Shown in pieces: positions 12,574 through 22,516 of a stretch of 64,000 bases of DNA. Numbering within the stretch: position 1 is the stretch's first letter; each line of letters starts with the position of its first letter. Under the pieces are notes generated by a model. It worked only from the letters and a program-made list of their open reading frames with translations. It did no database searches and was not told the origin of the DNA. The translations under genes and the position numbers were made by a program. Source of the DNA: Posidonia oceanica (taxonomy: Eukaryota; Streptophyta; Magnoliopsida; Alismatales; Posidoniaceae); the NCBI GenBank assembly GCA_037176725.1, contig JAZBRS010000020.1, forward strand, positions 100,706,501 through 100,770,500, read 5' to 3'.

Positions 12574-13350
12574 ATGGGTTCAACATCAGAGTCGGTAGTC
12601 CCTATTATGGTCAAGATGGACAGAGGAAACTACAACCACTGGTGTATTTTGATGCGAAATTTACTGAAGGGCAAAGGTCAGTGGAAATATGTCATTGGTG
12701 ATGTTATGCCTCCTACTGAAGATAAAGATGCCGATGCATTCTTTGAATTGGAGATCAACAGCAGCAAAATCCTCACTTGGATTGGCAACACTGTCACACA
12801 TTCTATCAGCATGCAGTTTGGTCGATTTGAGAGTGCAAAACAAGCCTGGGATTTTCTAAAAACTCATCATGTTCAATCAGATTTTGCTCATTGTTATAAA
12901 CTAGAACAATACCTACGTGCTCTCAAGCATGAAAAAGGGTAATCTACTTTTGATTTTCATTCCCAAATGCATGCTATTTAGGATCAATTGGCTCTTATGG
13001 AACCTGCTTGGACCACTGATGGGAAGTTATGGGAATCTTCCATGAAGAATTGCACCTTGTTCAGTTTTTGGTGGCTCTTCATGATGACTATGAGACTTTA
13101 CGTACAACTATCCTGCATCGCACACCTTTTCTTTCTGTTGAAACAACTCTTCAAGATGTTCTTACAGAAGAAACTCATAAAGGTCTTCTCCCCCATCTTG
13201 CTTCTGTTTTTGCTACCACATCTTGTCCCAAACCACGAGCTCTGTTGCATGGTTCCCATCGTGATTGGTCTACTATTCAACGTAACTACTGTAAAGAGTA
13301 TGGTCATACAAAGAAGTATTGCCCCTCTCCAACCTCCTATCATATGAAGA
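12574..13350 (+). pseudogene. Copia gag (nucleocapsid/capsid) pseudogene
   Basis: The capsid-like protein of the copia element. From the ATG at 12574 it has the family pattern: GNYNHW near the N-terminus, then AKQAWDFLKTHH and YKLEQYLRALK. The frame is broken by a TAA at 12940-12942, a TAG near 12979 and a shift near 13020. It continues from 13029 with DDYETLRTTIL and ends with a degenerate zinc-knuckle region (YCKEYGHTKKYCP) near 13290-13325. The pyrimidine-rich leader at 11960-12570 is probably untranslated. Confidence 0.8.
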
Positions 13351-13499
13351 ACAAGAAAAATGGTTCGACTACTGCTCCTTCCACTGTGGCTGTTGCTTCT
13401 TATGACTCTTCTACCACCTTGACGTTGGATACTGTCCAGGAAATGTTTCAACAAGTCCTATCAAATATGGGTAATACCAATATTGTTGCTTCTACATTT

Positions 13500-14452
13500 A
13501 GTCCCCCCTCAAGTATTCATTCTCAATGGTACTTTGATTCCAATGCTTTTCATCACATGACTTTTAATTCCTCTGTTCTTCTTAATTCTACTTGTACTTC
13601 CTTTCCCACTATTTATATTGCCACAGGATCCTGTGTTTCTACTACTCATATTGGTCATGCTCAATTTTCTCCCTCTCTTTCTCTTCCTGATGTTTTGATT
13701 GTTGCTAATCTTTCTATGAATCTTATTTCTATTGGCCAACTTGTTGATCTTGCTCTTGATGTCTTGTTCTCCTCTTTTGGTTGTGTTGTGTAAGATCACA
13801 AGACGGGGAAGCTACTTGGGACAGGACGTAGGAATGGTCGTTTGTTTCAACTGGATCATCTTCACATTCCATCTACTTTAGGTGTATCTCTTGCTGTTTC
13901 TGTGTCACGTTCATCTCCTTTTAACATCTGGCATGCTCGGTTAGGTCATGTTTCTTCTTCTTGATTGCAGTTTATGGTAAACAAAGGATTGTTAGGAGCG
14001 GTCAAGCCTACTTCCCCCTTATATTGTACTAATTGTAAATTGGCCAAGCAACTTGCTTTACCTTTTACTTCTAGTACTTCAACTAGTTTAGCATCCTTTG
14101 ATCTTCTTCATTCTAATGTTTGGGGTCCTATTAGTACCTATTCTAAAGGTGGTATTAAGTATTATGTTATTTTTGTTGATGATTTTTCCCGATATACATG
14201 GGTATATTTAATGTGTTCTCATTCTAAGTTAATATCTATCTATATTGAATTTTTGATTATGGTTCACACAAATTTTTCCAAATGAATTAAGATTTTACAT
14301 GCTAATTCTTGTGGTGAATACATGTCTCATGCTCTCTCAAACTTCTTAAAATCTCAAGGAACTCTTTCTCAATTTTCTTGTTTTGATACACCTCAGTAGA
14401 ACGATGTCTCAAAACAAAAGCATCATCATATCATTGAAACTGCTCGTACTCT
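13500..14452 (+). pseudogene. Copia pol fragment: protease, GAG-pre-integrase and partial integrase
   Basis: The same frame continues from gag. Protease: WYFDSNAFHHMT near 13530, where the usual D-S-G-A-S core has changed to D-S-N-A-F, so the enzyme would be inactive. Next is the pre-integrase motif WHARLGHVS near 13930 and CTNCKLAKQ. The integrase core begins with FDLLHSNVWGP and YYVIFVDDFSRYTWVY. In-frame stops occur at 13791 (TAA), 13962 (TGA), 14283 (TGA) and about 14397 (TAG). The final catalytic glutamate region lies beyond the truncation. Confidence 0.82.
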
Positions 14453-15117
14453 TTGTGGATACGGGGTTTTGTTGGAGGAGAAGATGGGTTTGCTCTTCCT
14501 TGGCCTTCACGGAGTCCCCTTTTGCTTGTATCTGATTTCGACACTCCACATGTATCGAAACCGGTGTGATCGCCACTCTCGGTTTGCTTGCGCTGGCCCT
14601 CGAGACCATTGGGAGATGTGATGTGTGTTGCGGGTTCAACTACCTTGGGACAACGCTTGCGTTGCCCAAGGGTATCCGTGCTTGGCGAGTCTCTTTTTCT
14701 TCTTCTTCTTTTCCTTGCAAAACAGATTTAGAGATGTGATTAAATATAATGTAGTAAGTGATCTAAGGTAAATAGAAAATGATATAAAAATAAACAAAGA
14801 AAAATACCTACCTGAGGGGTTTTATCCCCTAGGTTGCAACTATGTATGAACGCTTAGTTACAACAATATATGAGATGAAATACGATTTGCAAATATAAAA
14901 GAAAACCCCCTTTGTTTATTTAAGAAATGCAATATGCCGTTGGCGTGGTTGGAGATGGAAGAAGACTCAAGCTCTCTCAAAACTCTTTCTCAACAGAATT
15001 TCTCTCAAGATTCTAGCTCAAAACTCTTTCAATTTTCTCTCAAAAATTCCTCTAAAATTCCCTCCTCCACTTAAATTCATTTTTTTCCGGTCCCCTTGGC
15101 AGTGGGGGTACTCCTGC

Positions 15118-15124
15118 TTTTATA
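15118..15124 (-). promoter_or_regulatory. Possible TATA box inside a hairpin, minus strand
   Basis: The minus strand reads TATAAAA within CCTGCTT...AAGCAGG, a 7-bp stem. About 170 bp of GAGA-rich sequence follows on the same strand, as in LTR leaders. This is suggestive only. Confidence 0.3.
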
Positions 15125-15187
15125 GAAGCAGGGGAGGAATAGATATGGATTAAATGGCCAGATCAGCAAACTTTCCAATTCAAGGGT

Positions 15188-15238
15188 GTTATAAGCTCCC
15201 AGCGTATAATGTTATAAGCTAGAATCCCAGCGTATAAC
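15188..15238. repeat. Tandem-hairpin module, TTATA type
   Basis: Two abutting stem-loops. GTTATAAGCT (15188) pairs with AGCGTATAAT (15201), and GTTATAAGCT (15211) pairs with AGCGTATAAC (15229), each with one or two imperfect pairs. The layout matches the GTTGGACGC modules farther right. Confidence 0.7.
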
Positions 15239-15399
15239 GACCTCTAAGGTACAGCTGCCAAGATAAAGGAATATTTCCCTAATAAAGATTGATTAAGAAT
15301 CATTAAAGTAGTTTTAATTGCCTTGATTGGTCAACAGACTCTAAAGAAGGCAAAAACAAGGATTTCGTATTTGGCCAAATAAGGAAAGTTTGTGTCTGG

Positions 15400-15469
15400 C
15401 ACTGGGCTTCAACGTTAGACGTTGGAAATCCAGTGTCTCACGTTATAAGCTGAGATTCCAGCGTATAAC
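15400..15469. repeat. Tandem-hairpin module, mixed type
   Basis: The first half is CACTGG...CCAGTG enclosing CAACGTTAGACGTTGG. The second half is GTTATAAGCT (15442) paired with AGCGTATAAC (15460). Same two-hairpin design as the neighbouring modules. Confidence 0.6.
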
Positions 15470-15831
15470 GCCCTCAGTCAGTCCACCTTCCAAATTTGGT
15501 CAAGAAATTAAGGATACTCAAGTTTTTGACACTTAAAGCTCAATAAAGGATGAAGATAATGTTTTGATCTGGGGAATAGGTGTTTGGCTCAAGCGAGAGG
15601 GCTTGGATTGAGCAAAGAGCCTCTAGGGATGACCTAGTGCAAAAGACTACACTACCATGAAGGGAGTGTCAATACGGGATATGTACAAATTGCTCCTCCT
15701 TGAAGATGGTTTCGGCATCAAGCTATCTACAAGGTGAGACGATACCCCCGTGTGGCACTACCTAGGGATCCTAAAAAGAAATCCAATGCTTGCTGCCAGC
15801 AGACTTGGATGAGACGCAAGGAGGGTCGCCT

Positions 15832-15902
15832 GAAGAAACACGGCCAAGGGGATTGCCCAAGGGGAATAGACTAAAGACACGGCCGTGGGAGTTGCCTGCA
15901 GG
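15832..15902 (+). repeat. Left remnant of the minisatellite split by Tat-A
   Basis: Contains about two units of the type ACACGGCCAAGGGGATTGCC / AGACACGGCCGTGGGAGTTG. These are the same family as the array that resumes at 41282, on the other side of Tat-A. The last five bases, GCAGG (15898-15902), are the left target duplication. Confidence 0.8.
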
Positions 15903-18900
15903 TGTTGACACCCCATTTTGTCAGGCTGAATCGATTGGAATCTTCTGGTGGCTTTTGAACCCAAACCTAGACCCAAACCCACACCTTTCTCTCCCTCTTT
16001 TCCCTCAAAACAAGCCCAAACTCAACCTAGGATCACACCCATTTCCTGAATCCAAAAACTACCCAAAAATCATAGGAAAACTCACCCTTCCTAACTTAGC
16101 AAACCCACCAAAAAGTCCTTAAAATTTCAAACCAAAATCACTCCCAAAAACCCTAGAAAACCTAAGCAAAACTACCTTTTTTTTTACACCTCAAAACCCC
16201 TCCAAAAACCTTCCAAAATCCAAATCCAAATCCAAATCCAAACCCTTGGTACAACACTAGAGACCATAGACCACACACCCACCAAATTTCACCCCTTTTC
16301 GAAACCTCTAAACCCTCAATTTACCCAAATTATCTTTTTCTCTCTCTTGGATTATTCTTTTCTCTCTCCTCTCTCTCTCCTGATTATCCTCCCTCTTTTC
16401 ACCCCCTTCTCTCCCTTATTCCTGCCTGGCTGTGGGCCCACTTTGTGCATCTCCCTCTTCTATACTTTATTTGCATTTTTATTCTATTTTTAGCTTATTC
16501 CTCGATTTTCTAATATTTATTTTCCCTCCACTCTCTCTTTCTCCCTTCCTCCTCCATTTTTTCCTTTTCTTTTTCCTTTTCCCTTTCTTTCCCCTTCTTC
16601 CATTAAATCCTCAAAAAACCTATAAAAACCTGTAAAACTCTAAAATAAAAGAAAAACAAATCAAAATCCTAAAAAGAACTAAGCAAAAACTTAAACAAAC
16701 AGTTGAAAACAAAAACCTAATTGAATCCAACTAAAAAAGGAAATTAAGAATGCAATCTAAAAAATATAAAACAAACAAAAGAAAATGCTATAAAATCGAG
16801 TAAAAAACCAAAATATAATCAAAACAAAACAAAAGAAGAAACCTCATTAAAAATAATAAAAAACGAATCCTAAAAAAAGAGAAGAAAACAATTAAAAACG
16901 TTAACACAAGTAATTAATTAAAAACACTTAACCAATTTAAAAGAAACAATCAAAAAATTTGAAACAGTTTAAAAACACTTAATTAAAAACTTAATAAGAA
17001 AACTTAACTAAAAAATATTAAAAGAATTTAGCAAACAAAATCAAAAAACAATTTAAAGAAGAATTAAGAAAAACTAAAATCAAAAAACCTAAAACTCCAC
17101 CTAACTAATTAAAAAAAAAACAACCCATTAAAAAGGCCTAATTAAAAACCCCAACTTAACAAGGAAAGCCTAACTAAAAAAAACAATTAAAAAATTTAAC
17201 AAACATTTAAACCAAATAAAAAATAATTTAAAAGAAAACTTAAATCCTAAAAAACTTAAATCAAAAGACTAAAACTCCTTCTAATCCTAATCAACTAATT
17301 TTAAAACAAGCTTCAAAAACCTAATTAAAAATCCTAAAATTAAAAAACAACCACCCTAAATTGTTTTCAAAACTTTTCATCTTTTTTCTATTTTTATTTT
17401 TATTTTTCGTTTCTTCTTTCCCCTTCTTTCTTTCTTCTTCCTTATTTTTTTCTCTTTTCCAATCTTTCTGGTCCGGCCCAAATTCCCTCTCCTCCTTCCT
17501 TTCTTTTTTTCCTTTTCTCCCGTGCGCGCACAAGGCCCGGCCCACGCCTGCAAACCTCCTCCTTCCCTCCTTTTTTCTCTGCCAACTACCTCCTGGGATC
17601 GACAACACATCGTCCTCTCCTGGCCGTCCTTGCGCACTGCACGACCTCTGCCCAGGCCGGACCGGCGTGCACCGCCCTCCCCCTGTGCACCTGCAACCTT
17701 CCTGCCACCACCCTTCCAAGCACTCATTTGCAGCCGCACTAGTAGAACGAAAAGACCAGTAGCACCCGACACTAAAAAGATCGCTGAGACTGCCCAGAAC
17801 CTCCACCTTCTTCCATGTGCGCTCCCCCAGCCGGAGAGAACCCAGAATTCTCCCCTCTTCCTCTGAAATAAATCGGCATTTCCTCCTCCTTCAGCCCACT
17901 GCAAACTAGAACCCCAAACTCCTTCGAAGTCACTCCTAATTCATCCCCCAAATTTGCCAAACTTCCAGCAATACACAGCCCTCCATTCCACTCTCGAACC
18001 CATTCCGGAATCCCCCCAAACACCCGAAAATCCCCACAGCAACCCAACACCACATCCTCTAGAATTCCCGACACCTCAGACTACCATCTCAGCCAAAAAT
18101 CTTCCCAATAACTCGCCGAAACACCACCTCTCTAACCTACCCAAGCTTCGGTCTTCATCCTCACCGCACAGCAAACCCCTCATACCAAACACTTACCTCC
18201 ATTTCTGTCCAAAATCGACCACACCTGCAAAAATCCACCACAAACCTCCACTGTCCAAACCGAACTTCCAGAAGCCCTCATCGGGCTCCCAGCTACCCAC
18301 CGGAACTCTCCGCTCAGCCCGAGGAGCCACAGACACCTCCACCCACCTCCGGCGGTTCTTACTGAACCCAAAACAGCCATCTCTCCTGCCGGTCTGCAGA
18401 ACTCGTGCCCGACCATCCAGCGAGCACCGGAGGACTTCGTGGAACCGACTTCGATCCTCGCAGGCCGCCGACAACACCTGCAGCTACCAGTCCAACCTCG
18501 CCGACCTCTGCTGAGACAGCCAACGACAAGGGAGCACTCCGGACGCCCAAATAGGTACTGCACTATCCCATTAGCTTAGTTTCCCTCATCTCTTGCTTCC
18601 TAGCCCCTTAGACTAGGGTTCCAGTGGCCGTCGCCCGAAGTTAGCTCCGCCTTCGACCTTCTTCTCCAGCGAGGTCAGATGCCGCCTCGCCACTCCGGCC
18701 TGTAGAACGTTGCACCGATGGTTCTCCCAGCTCCGCACAGTCTCCAGGAGCACGACCCTGGCTTCAGTTCCCTACGTCGACGCCGATTTCGCCCGGACTG
18801 CCTCCAGATGCCCTGTCAAGTTCCGCCGCCCTCTCCGATCTGCTCTAGGCCGCGTCACGCTACGCCGACACCGCCCAGACCTCCGTGCTGCTCCGGTGAA

Positions 18901-19442
18901 GCTTCCCCGCCGCTCAACGCCGTTCGAGCGGGCTTCCTCCGCCACCACCAAGCCCTAGTAGCCTCTATGCTACAGTGGCCACGCCGTCTCCTTCCACTGT
19001 GCTGTTATTTTTGTTAACCATGCTAATTTTGCCATAAATTGCATTTTCAGCTTCTGTTTTTAGTTTATTACATTCTGGTCCTGCCATCGTTTATGATTCT
19101 TTTAATTTCGTATGTAAACCTTATGAAATTGCATGAAAAACCCAAAAAATCAACTAATTGCATGTTAGTCCTGCCACAGTGTTTCTCTTCAGTGTTTTCT
19201 TTAAATTCCAGTCCTCTAGCTTTATATTATTGCATGCTAGTCCTCCTGATATTAATCTGATTTAATGCTCATATTTTACCTTGATGTATTGCATTTCTAG
19301 TCCCTGTTAATTTTCTTATTTGCACTTTAGTCCTCTGATCTGTTAACTTAGGTATTTATTTTTCAATTTTCTTTACTGCATTGCATCATTTCCCTCATAT
19401 AATCTGATTTTTGCATATAGGTTCTTCATCATGCACAGCATA

Positions 19443-19715
19443 CATTTAAATGCATATTTTGCTTATAAAATTGCATTTTTGACCTTGCATGTTTTGAAAA
19501 TTGCACATAGGTCCTTTGCATGCTTATAAAAATCATTTAAATGCATATTTTGCTTATAAAATTACATTTTTGACCCTGTATGTTTTGAAAATTGCACATA
19601 GGTCCTCTGCATGCTTATAAAAATCATTTAAATGCATATTTTGCTTATAAAATTGCATTTTAGACCCTGCATATTTGAAAAATTGCATATAAGTCCCCTA
19701 TTTGCATTCCCAGAC
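19443..19715 (+). repeat. 91-bp tandem duplication in the 5' LTR, 3 copies
   Basis: Copies begin at 19443, 19534 and 19625, each starting CATTTAAATGCATATTTTGC. The 3' LTR has only two (39492, 39583). The gain or loss occurred after insertion or during reverse transcription. Confidence 0.85.
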
Positions 19716-20366
19716 CACTAAGACCCCTGTTTTGTTGGAAAAGTTGCATTTTGGACCTTGTTAATTTCAAAATTGTATCCCAACTTACCATATGAGCTCA
19801 AAACTTGTCTTGATGCATGGCTATCTTGAAAAATTTCATTTTGAATCCTGCATTTTGTAAAATTGCATTCAGGCCCCCCATTTCTCAAAGACTTTGCATA
19901 AAAGCCTCTAGCTTTTCAAAATCCTTGCATTCAGACCCCCATCTTTTCAAAATTGCATGTAAGTCCCCAGTTTTCTGAAAAATCATCCCTAAGTCTTTCC
20001 TTGCATTCTGCATGCATTGCATTCATGCATTCTTGCATCTGGCATCCCTTGCACACACTTAAGCATGCTTAGCTTCCGTTTACGTGGGAGGACCCGTTTT
20101 GCACACCCTTAGCCCCCCTTTTTACACTTAGATCCTATCTTCTCCCTTGTTCTGGCCTCCTGCCTTGAGGTCTGGATATCTTTTGATCGGATCGCTTGAT
20201 CTTCGCAACCAAGATGCCTGAACGACCCCGGTGGAGCGTACTTCAATACAGACCAAGCATTTCTCAGATCAGGCTTCAGATCTTCGAGGTAAGTCCTCTT
20301 GAACTCCTGCAGCACCTTTTGCATTTCATTCGCATTGCATTGCTTTTAGACGCTCTATTTCGTCCA

Positions 20367-20574
20367 TTTCTTGCACCGTTTTGCGTGCCGACTTTGTTTC
20401 TTGCATCGTTTTGCGTGTCGACCTTGTTTCTTGCACCGTTTTGAGTGCCGACCTTGTTTCTTACACCGTTTTGCGTGCTGACCTTGTTTCTTACACCGTT
20501 TTGCGTGCCGACTTCGTTTCTTGCACCGTTTTGCATGCCGACTTCGTTTCTCGCACCGTTTTGCGTGTTTTACG
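20367..20574 (+). repeat. 30-bp tandem repeat in the 5' LTR, 7 copies
   Basis: The unit is close to TTTCTTGCACCGTTTTGCGT plus GCCGACTTTG. Seven copies here, nine in the 3' LTR (40325-40592). Confidence 0.9.
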
Positions 20575-20649
20575 TTGTTTCCTCTTGCATGTCGCCTGCA
20601 TTGCCTGTTTTTACCGCTGTTTTGTTTTATTGCCTGCATTTGCATAAAG

Positions 20650-21110
20650 GGCAGTGATGCTTACTGCCTGGAGTTCTCAGGAACCAGGTTCGCCCGGTTC
20701 GGAATACAAACAGCGCTACTGAGCACTTAGATTGCACGTTTAATTCCTTGCACGCATTTCATCACTTAGAGCACACCTATGAGCATTTAATTAGGCATTC
20801 ATGGCACTTAGGCATTCAAAGTCTGCATTTCCCTGCGTATGCGAGCGTAAGCCTAGAAAGATCGATTCTCGGGCGTGTCGGGGGTGCCTAACACCTCCCC
20901 CGCGCGTAACAGGAGTCCTTGCCCCTTCTCTTGGCTCGTAATGACCATATTGCCCTTATCCTAGGCACGAGTCACATCATTTGCATTCATTTGCATCTCA
21001 TTTCTTTTGCATTGCATCTTTTGCTTGGTTTTGCGTGATTATTCACGCATTTCCCCGGTTTTCCTTGTCTCCCGATCTAATAGACTTGGTGGCGACTCCG
21101 ATTTGTCTTA
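20650..21110 (+). other. Conserved 3' LTR block with stem-loop and internal PBS core
   Basis: Contains GATGCTTACTG, a GGGGGTG-CCTAA-CACCTCCCCC stem-loop near 20880, GGCACGAGTCA, and GGTGGCGACTCCG (PBS core at 21090-21100). The same order of words recurs in the other three Tat-type LTRs of the window although their upstream parts are unrelated. Function unknown; R-U5 RNA signals are a reasonable guess. Confidence 0.7.
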
Positions 21111-21263
21111 TCTTCTTCTTTTCTTCCCCTTTTCCCTTTTTTAAATGTTTTCGAGTTAAGTCTTCCTTCTCGGACAAAGTCGCTAATAGTAAGCCTGATT
21201 CTGATCGGTGCACGCGAGCTTTGGCAATGTGCATGGACGATCTGAACACCGAAATTACTACAA

Positions 21264-21279
21264 TGGCGACTCCGCTGGG
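21264..21279 (+). promoter_or_regulatory. Primer-binding site of Tat-A
   Basis: TGGCGACTCCGCTGGG follows the LTR after one base. This is the site type I recall for Tat/Ogre elements, thought to pair with a tRNA-Arg; the tRNA assignment is from memory. Confidence 0.8.
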
Positions 21280-22516
21280 CATACTAGACTCCGGCTTTCG
21301 CCTTGGCTTTCGCTTGTTCGCATTTTGCTTGAGATTTGCCTTCTTTGTTTGCCTTTTGTGCCTCCTTGGCCTTGGTTTATGCTCCGTTTTGCTCTGCTTT
21401 GCCTTTGTTGTTTGTTTGCTTGCTTATTTCCTTGCTTCTGCTCTTGTTTGCCTTACAGCATACCTATGTTTACTTTCTTTATCTTGCTTACTTATTGTTG
21501 CTTTATTTCCTGCACAATGCATGTCTACATACTTGTTTGGCAACAATGCATGCCTTTTGAATGATGAATGCTTTCTTTTACACATTTGCTATGTCACTAT
21601 GCACGCACATGCTCTGTATATATGCCTTTTGACATGATGAATGCTCTCTCTTCACTATCATGCTCACAAACACTCGCACATGCCATGCACCTGCCTTTTG
21701 CTCTGTTGTATATTGTTTGCTGCCATATTTGGTTGATTTTCTTCCCTTTTGCACATGCCATGCCTAGGATAATAGAGACTGATTGCTTTTCCTGTGGTTA
21801 ATTAAAAATAGCAAGTAAAAATAAAATCTAGGATCAACTAGAGCCATCAACACACTTGCATCCCCCTGGAGTTAATAAAATACGCAAGATAAAAGACTTT
21901 AATCATTTGCATAAAGCATCATATAAGGCATGCATCTTCTCATCTGAGTCCACCTATCAGTCTGCGAAGGATGGTCCCGACCTCTCATTCCGATGCTTTG
22001 GCATGGTGTAAGTCGGTCGGTCTGTCCCCCCTTGTCAGGGGTCGTGTCGGTGCTAGTGGAGGGTACTTCCTACGCTTAGGCGAGGTTGAGGCCACCAACG
22101 CACCACCTTGTTATTACCTGAGCTTTGGGCCGGGAGTTAGACAGGGGGCCTACTTTTCTAACCTGAGTCGGTGACCCGTACACTTGTGGACATTCGAAGT
22201 AGACTACCTGCTAGGAAACACTAGAATGGTGAGAGAGAGCATGCTAGAAAGCATACATGTCATTCATGCCACAACTTAATGCATTTACATTTCATTTTCT
22301 GTTCCTAATCCCGATTTTCTGTTGTGTCCTTCGCAGAGTTCAGTGAGCGAGTTCCCTAGCTGGGGCTCGGGTTCCTCCTCTTGCTAACACCTCTGCTGAG
22401 ACACCTGTGCTCGACCATCTCCTTCTGAGCTATTCACCTTTGCGAGTATAGCTCCTCATAAGGCCCGTCCGCTTTCTACTCGTCGCAGTCCCGTTTTGAC
22501 TCGCTCTCGGTCAGCA
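21280..22516 (+). other. Tat-A leader between primer site and gag
   Basis: About 1.2 kb with no recognised domain. It is rich in TGC/CTT words on the left and has a conventional-looking leader on the right. Packaging signals would be expected here but none is visible to me. Confidence 0.5.

Larger units (their letters stand above)
11750..14452 (+). mobile_element. Ty1/copia retrotransposon, 3'-truncated
   Basis: A probable short 5' LTR, primer-binding site, gag, protease and the first half of integrase are present in copia order. Homology stops at about 14452, inside the integrase core (after the HHIIETARTL block). Reverse transcriptase, RNase H and the 3' LTR are absent. The sequence switches abruptly to unrelated DNA, so the element was cut by deletion or rearrangement. 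No target duplication can be tested. Confidence 0.85.
14453..15831. other. Unassigned transposon-like DNA with hairpin modules
   Basis: No coding domain seen. The stretch contains two tandem-hairpin modules, a minus-strand TATA-like hairpin at about 15118 followed (minus strand) by GAGAGA-rich leader-like sequence to about 14950, and then unique sequence to the minisatellite edge at about 15832. It may be a decayed LTR on the minus strand; I cannot place its ends. Confidence 0.4.
15903..21262 (+). repeat. 5' LTR of Tat-A (5360 bp)
   Basis: Starts TGTTGACACC and ends ATTACTACA. From left to right it holds pyrimidine-rich DNA, an A-rich low-complexity zone (about 16620-17350), a GC-rich zone (17520-18960), a GCATT-rich degenerate repeat zone (19000-20050), a 30-bp tandem repeat (20367-20574) and a conserved 3' block (20650-21110). 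Open frames inside show no domains and I treat them as accidental. It differs from the 3' LTR by roughly 3% in the first 300 bp I compared. Confidence 0.92.

Noticed and set aside
16432..19260. Several 60-190-codon open frames inside the Tat-A LTR
   Set aside because: Low-complexity composition on both strands, present again in the 3' LTR with shifts and stops, and no domain.
20276..20645. Repetitive Cys/Arg/Lys-rich frames over the 30-bp repeat
   Set aside because: Translation of a tandem repeat whose period is a multiple of three stays open by chance; copy number differs between LTRs.
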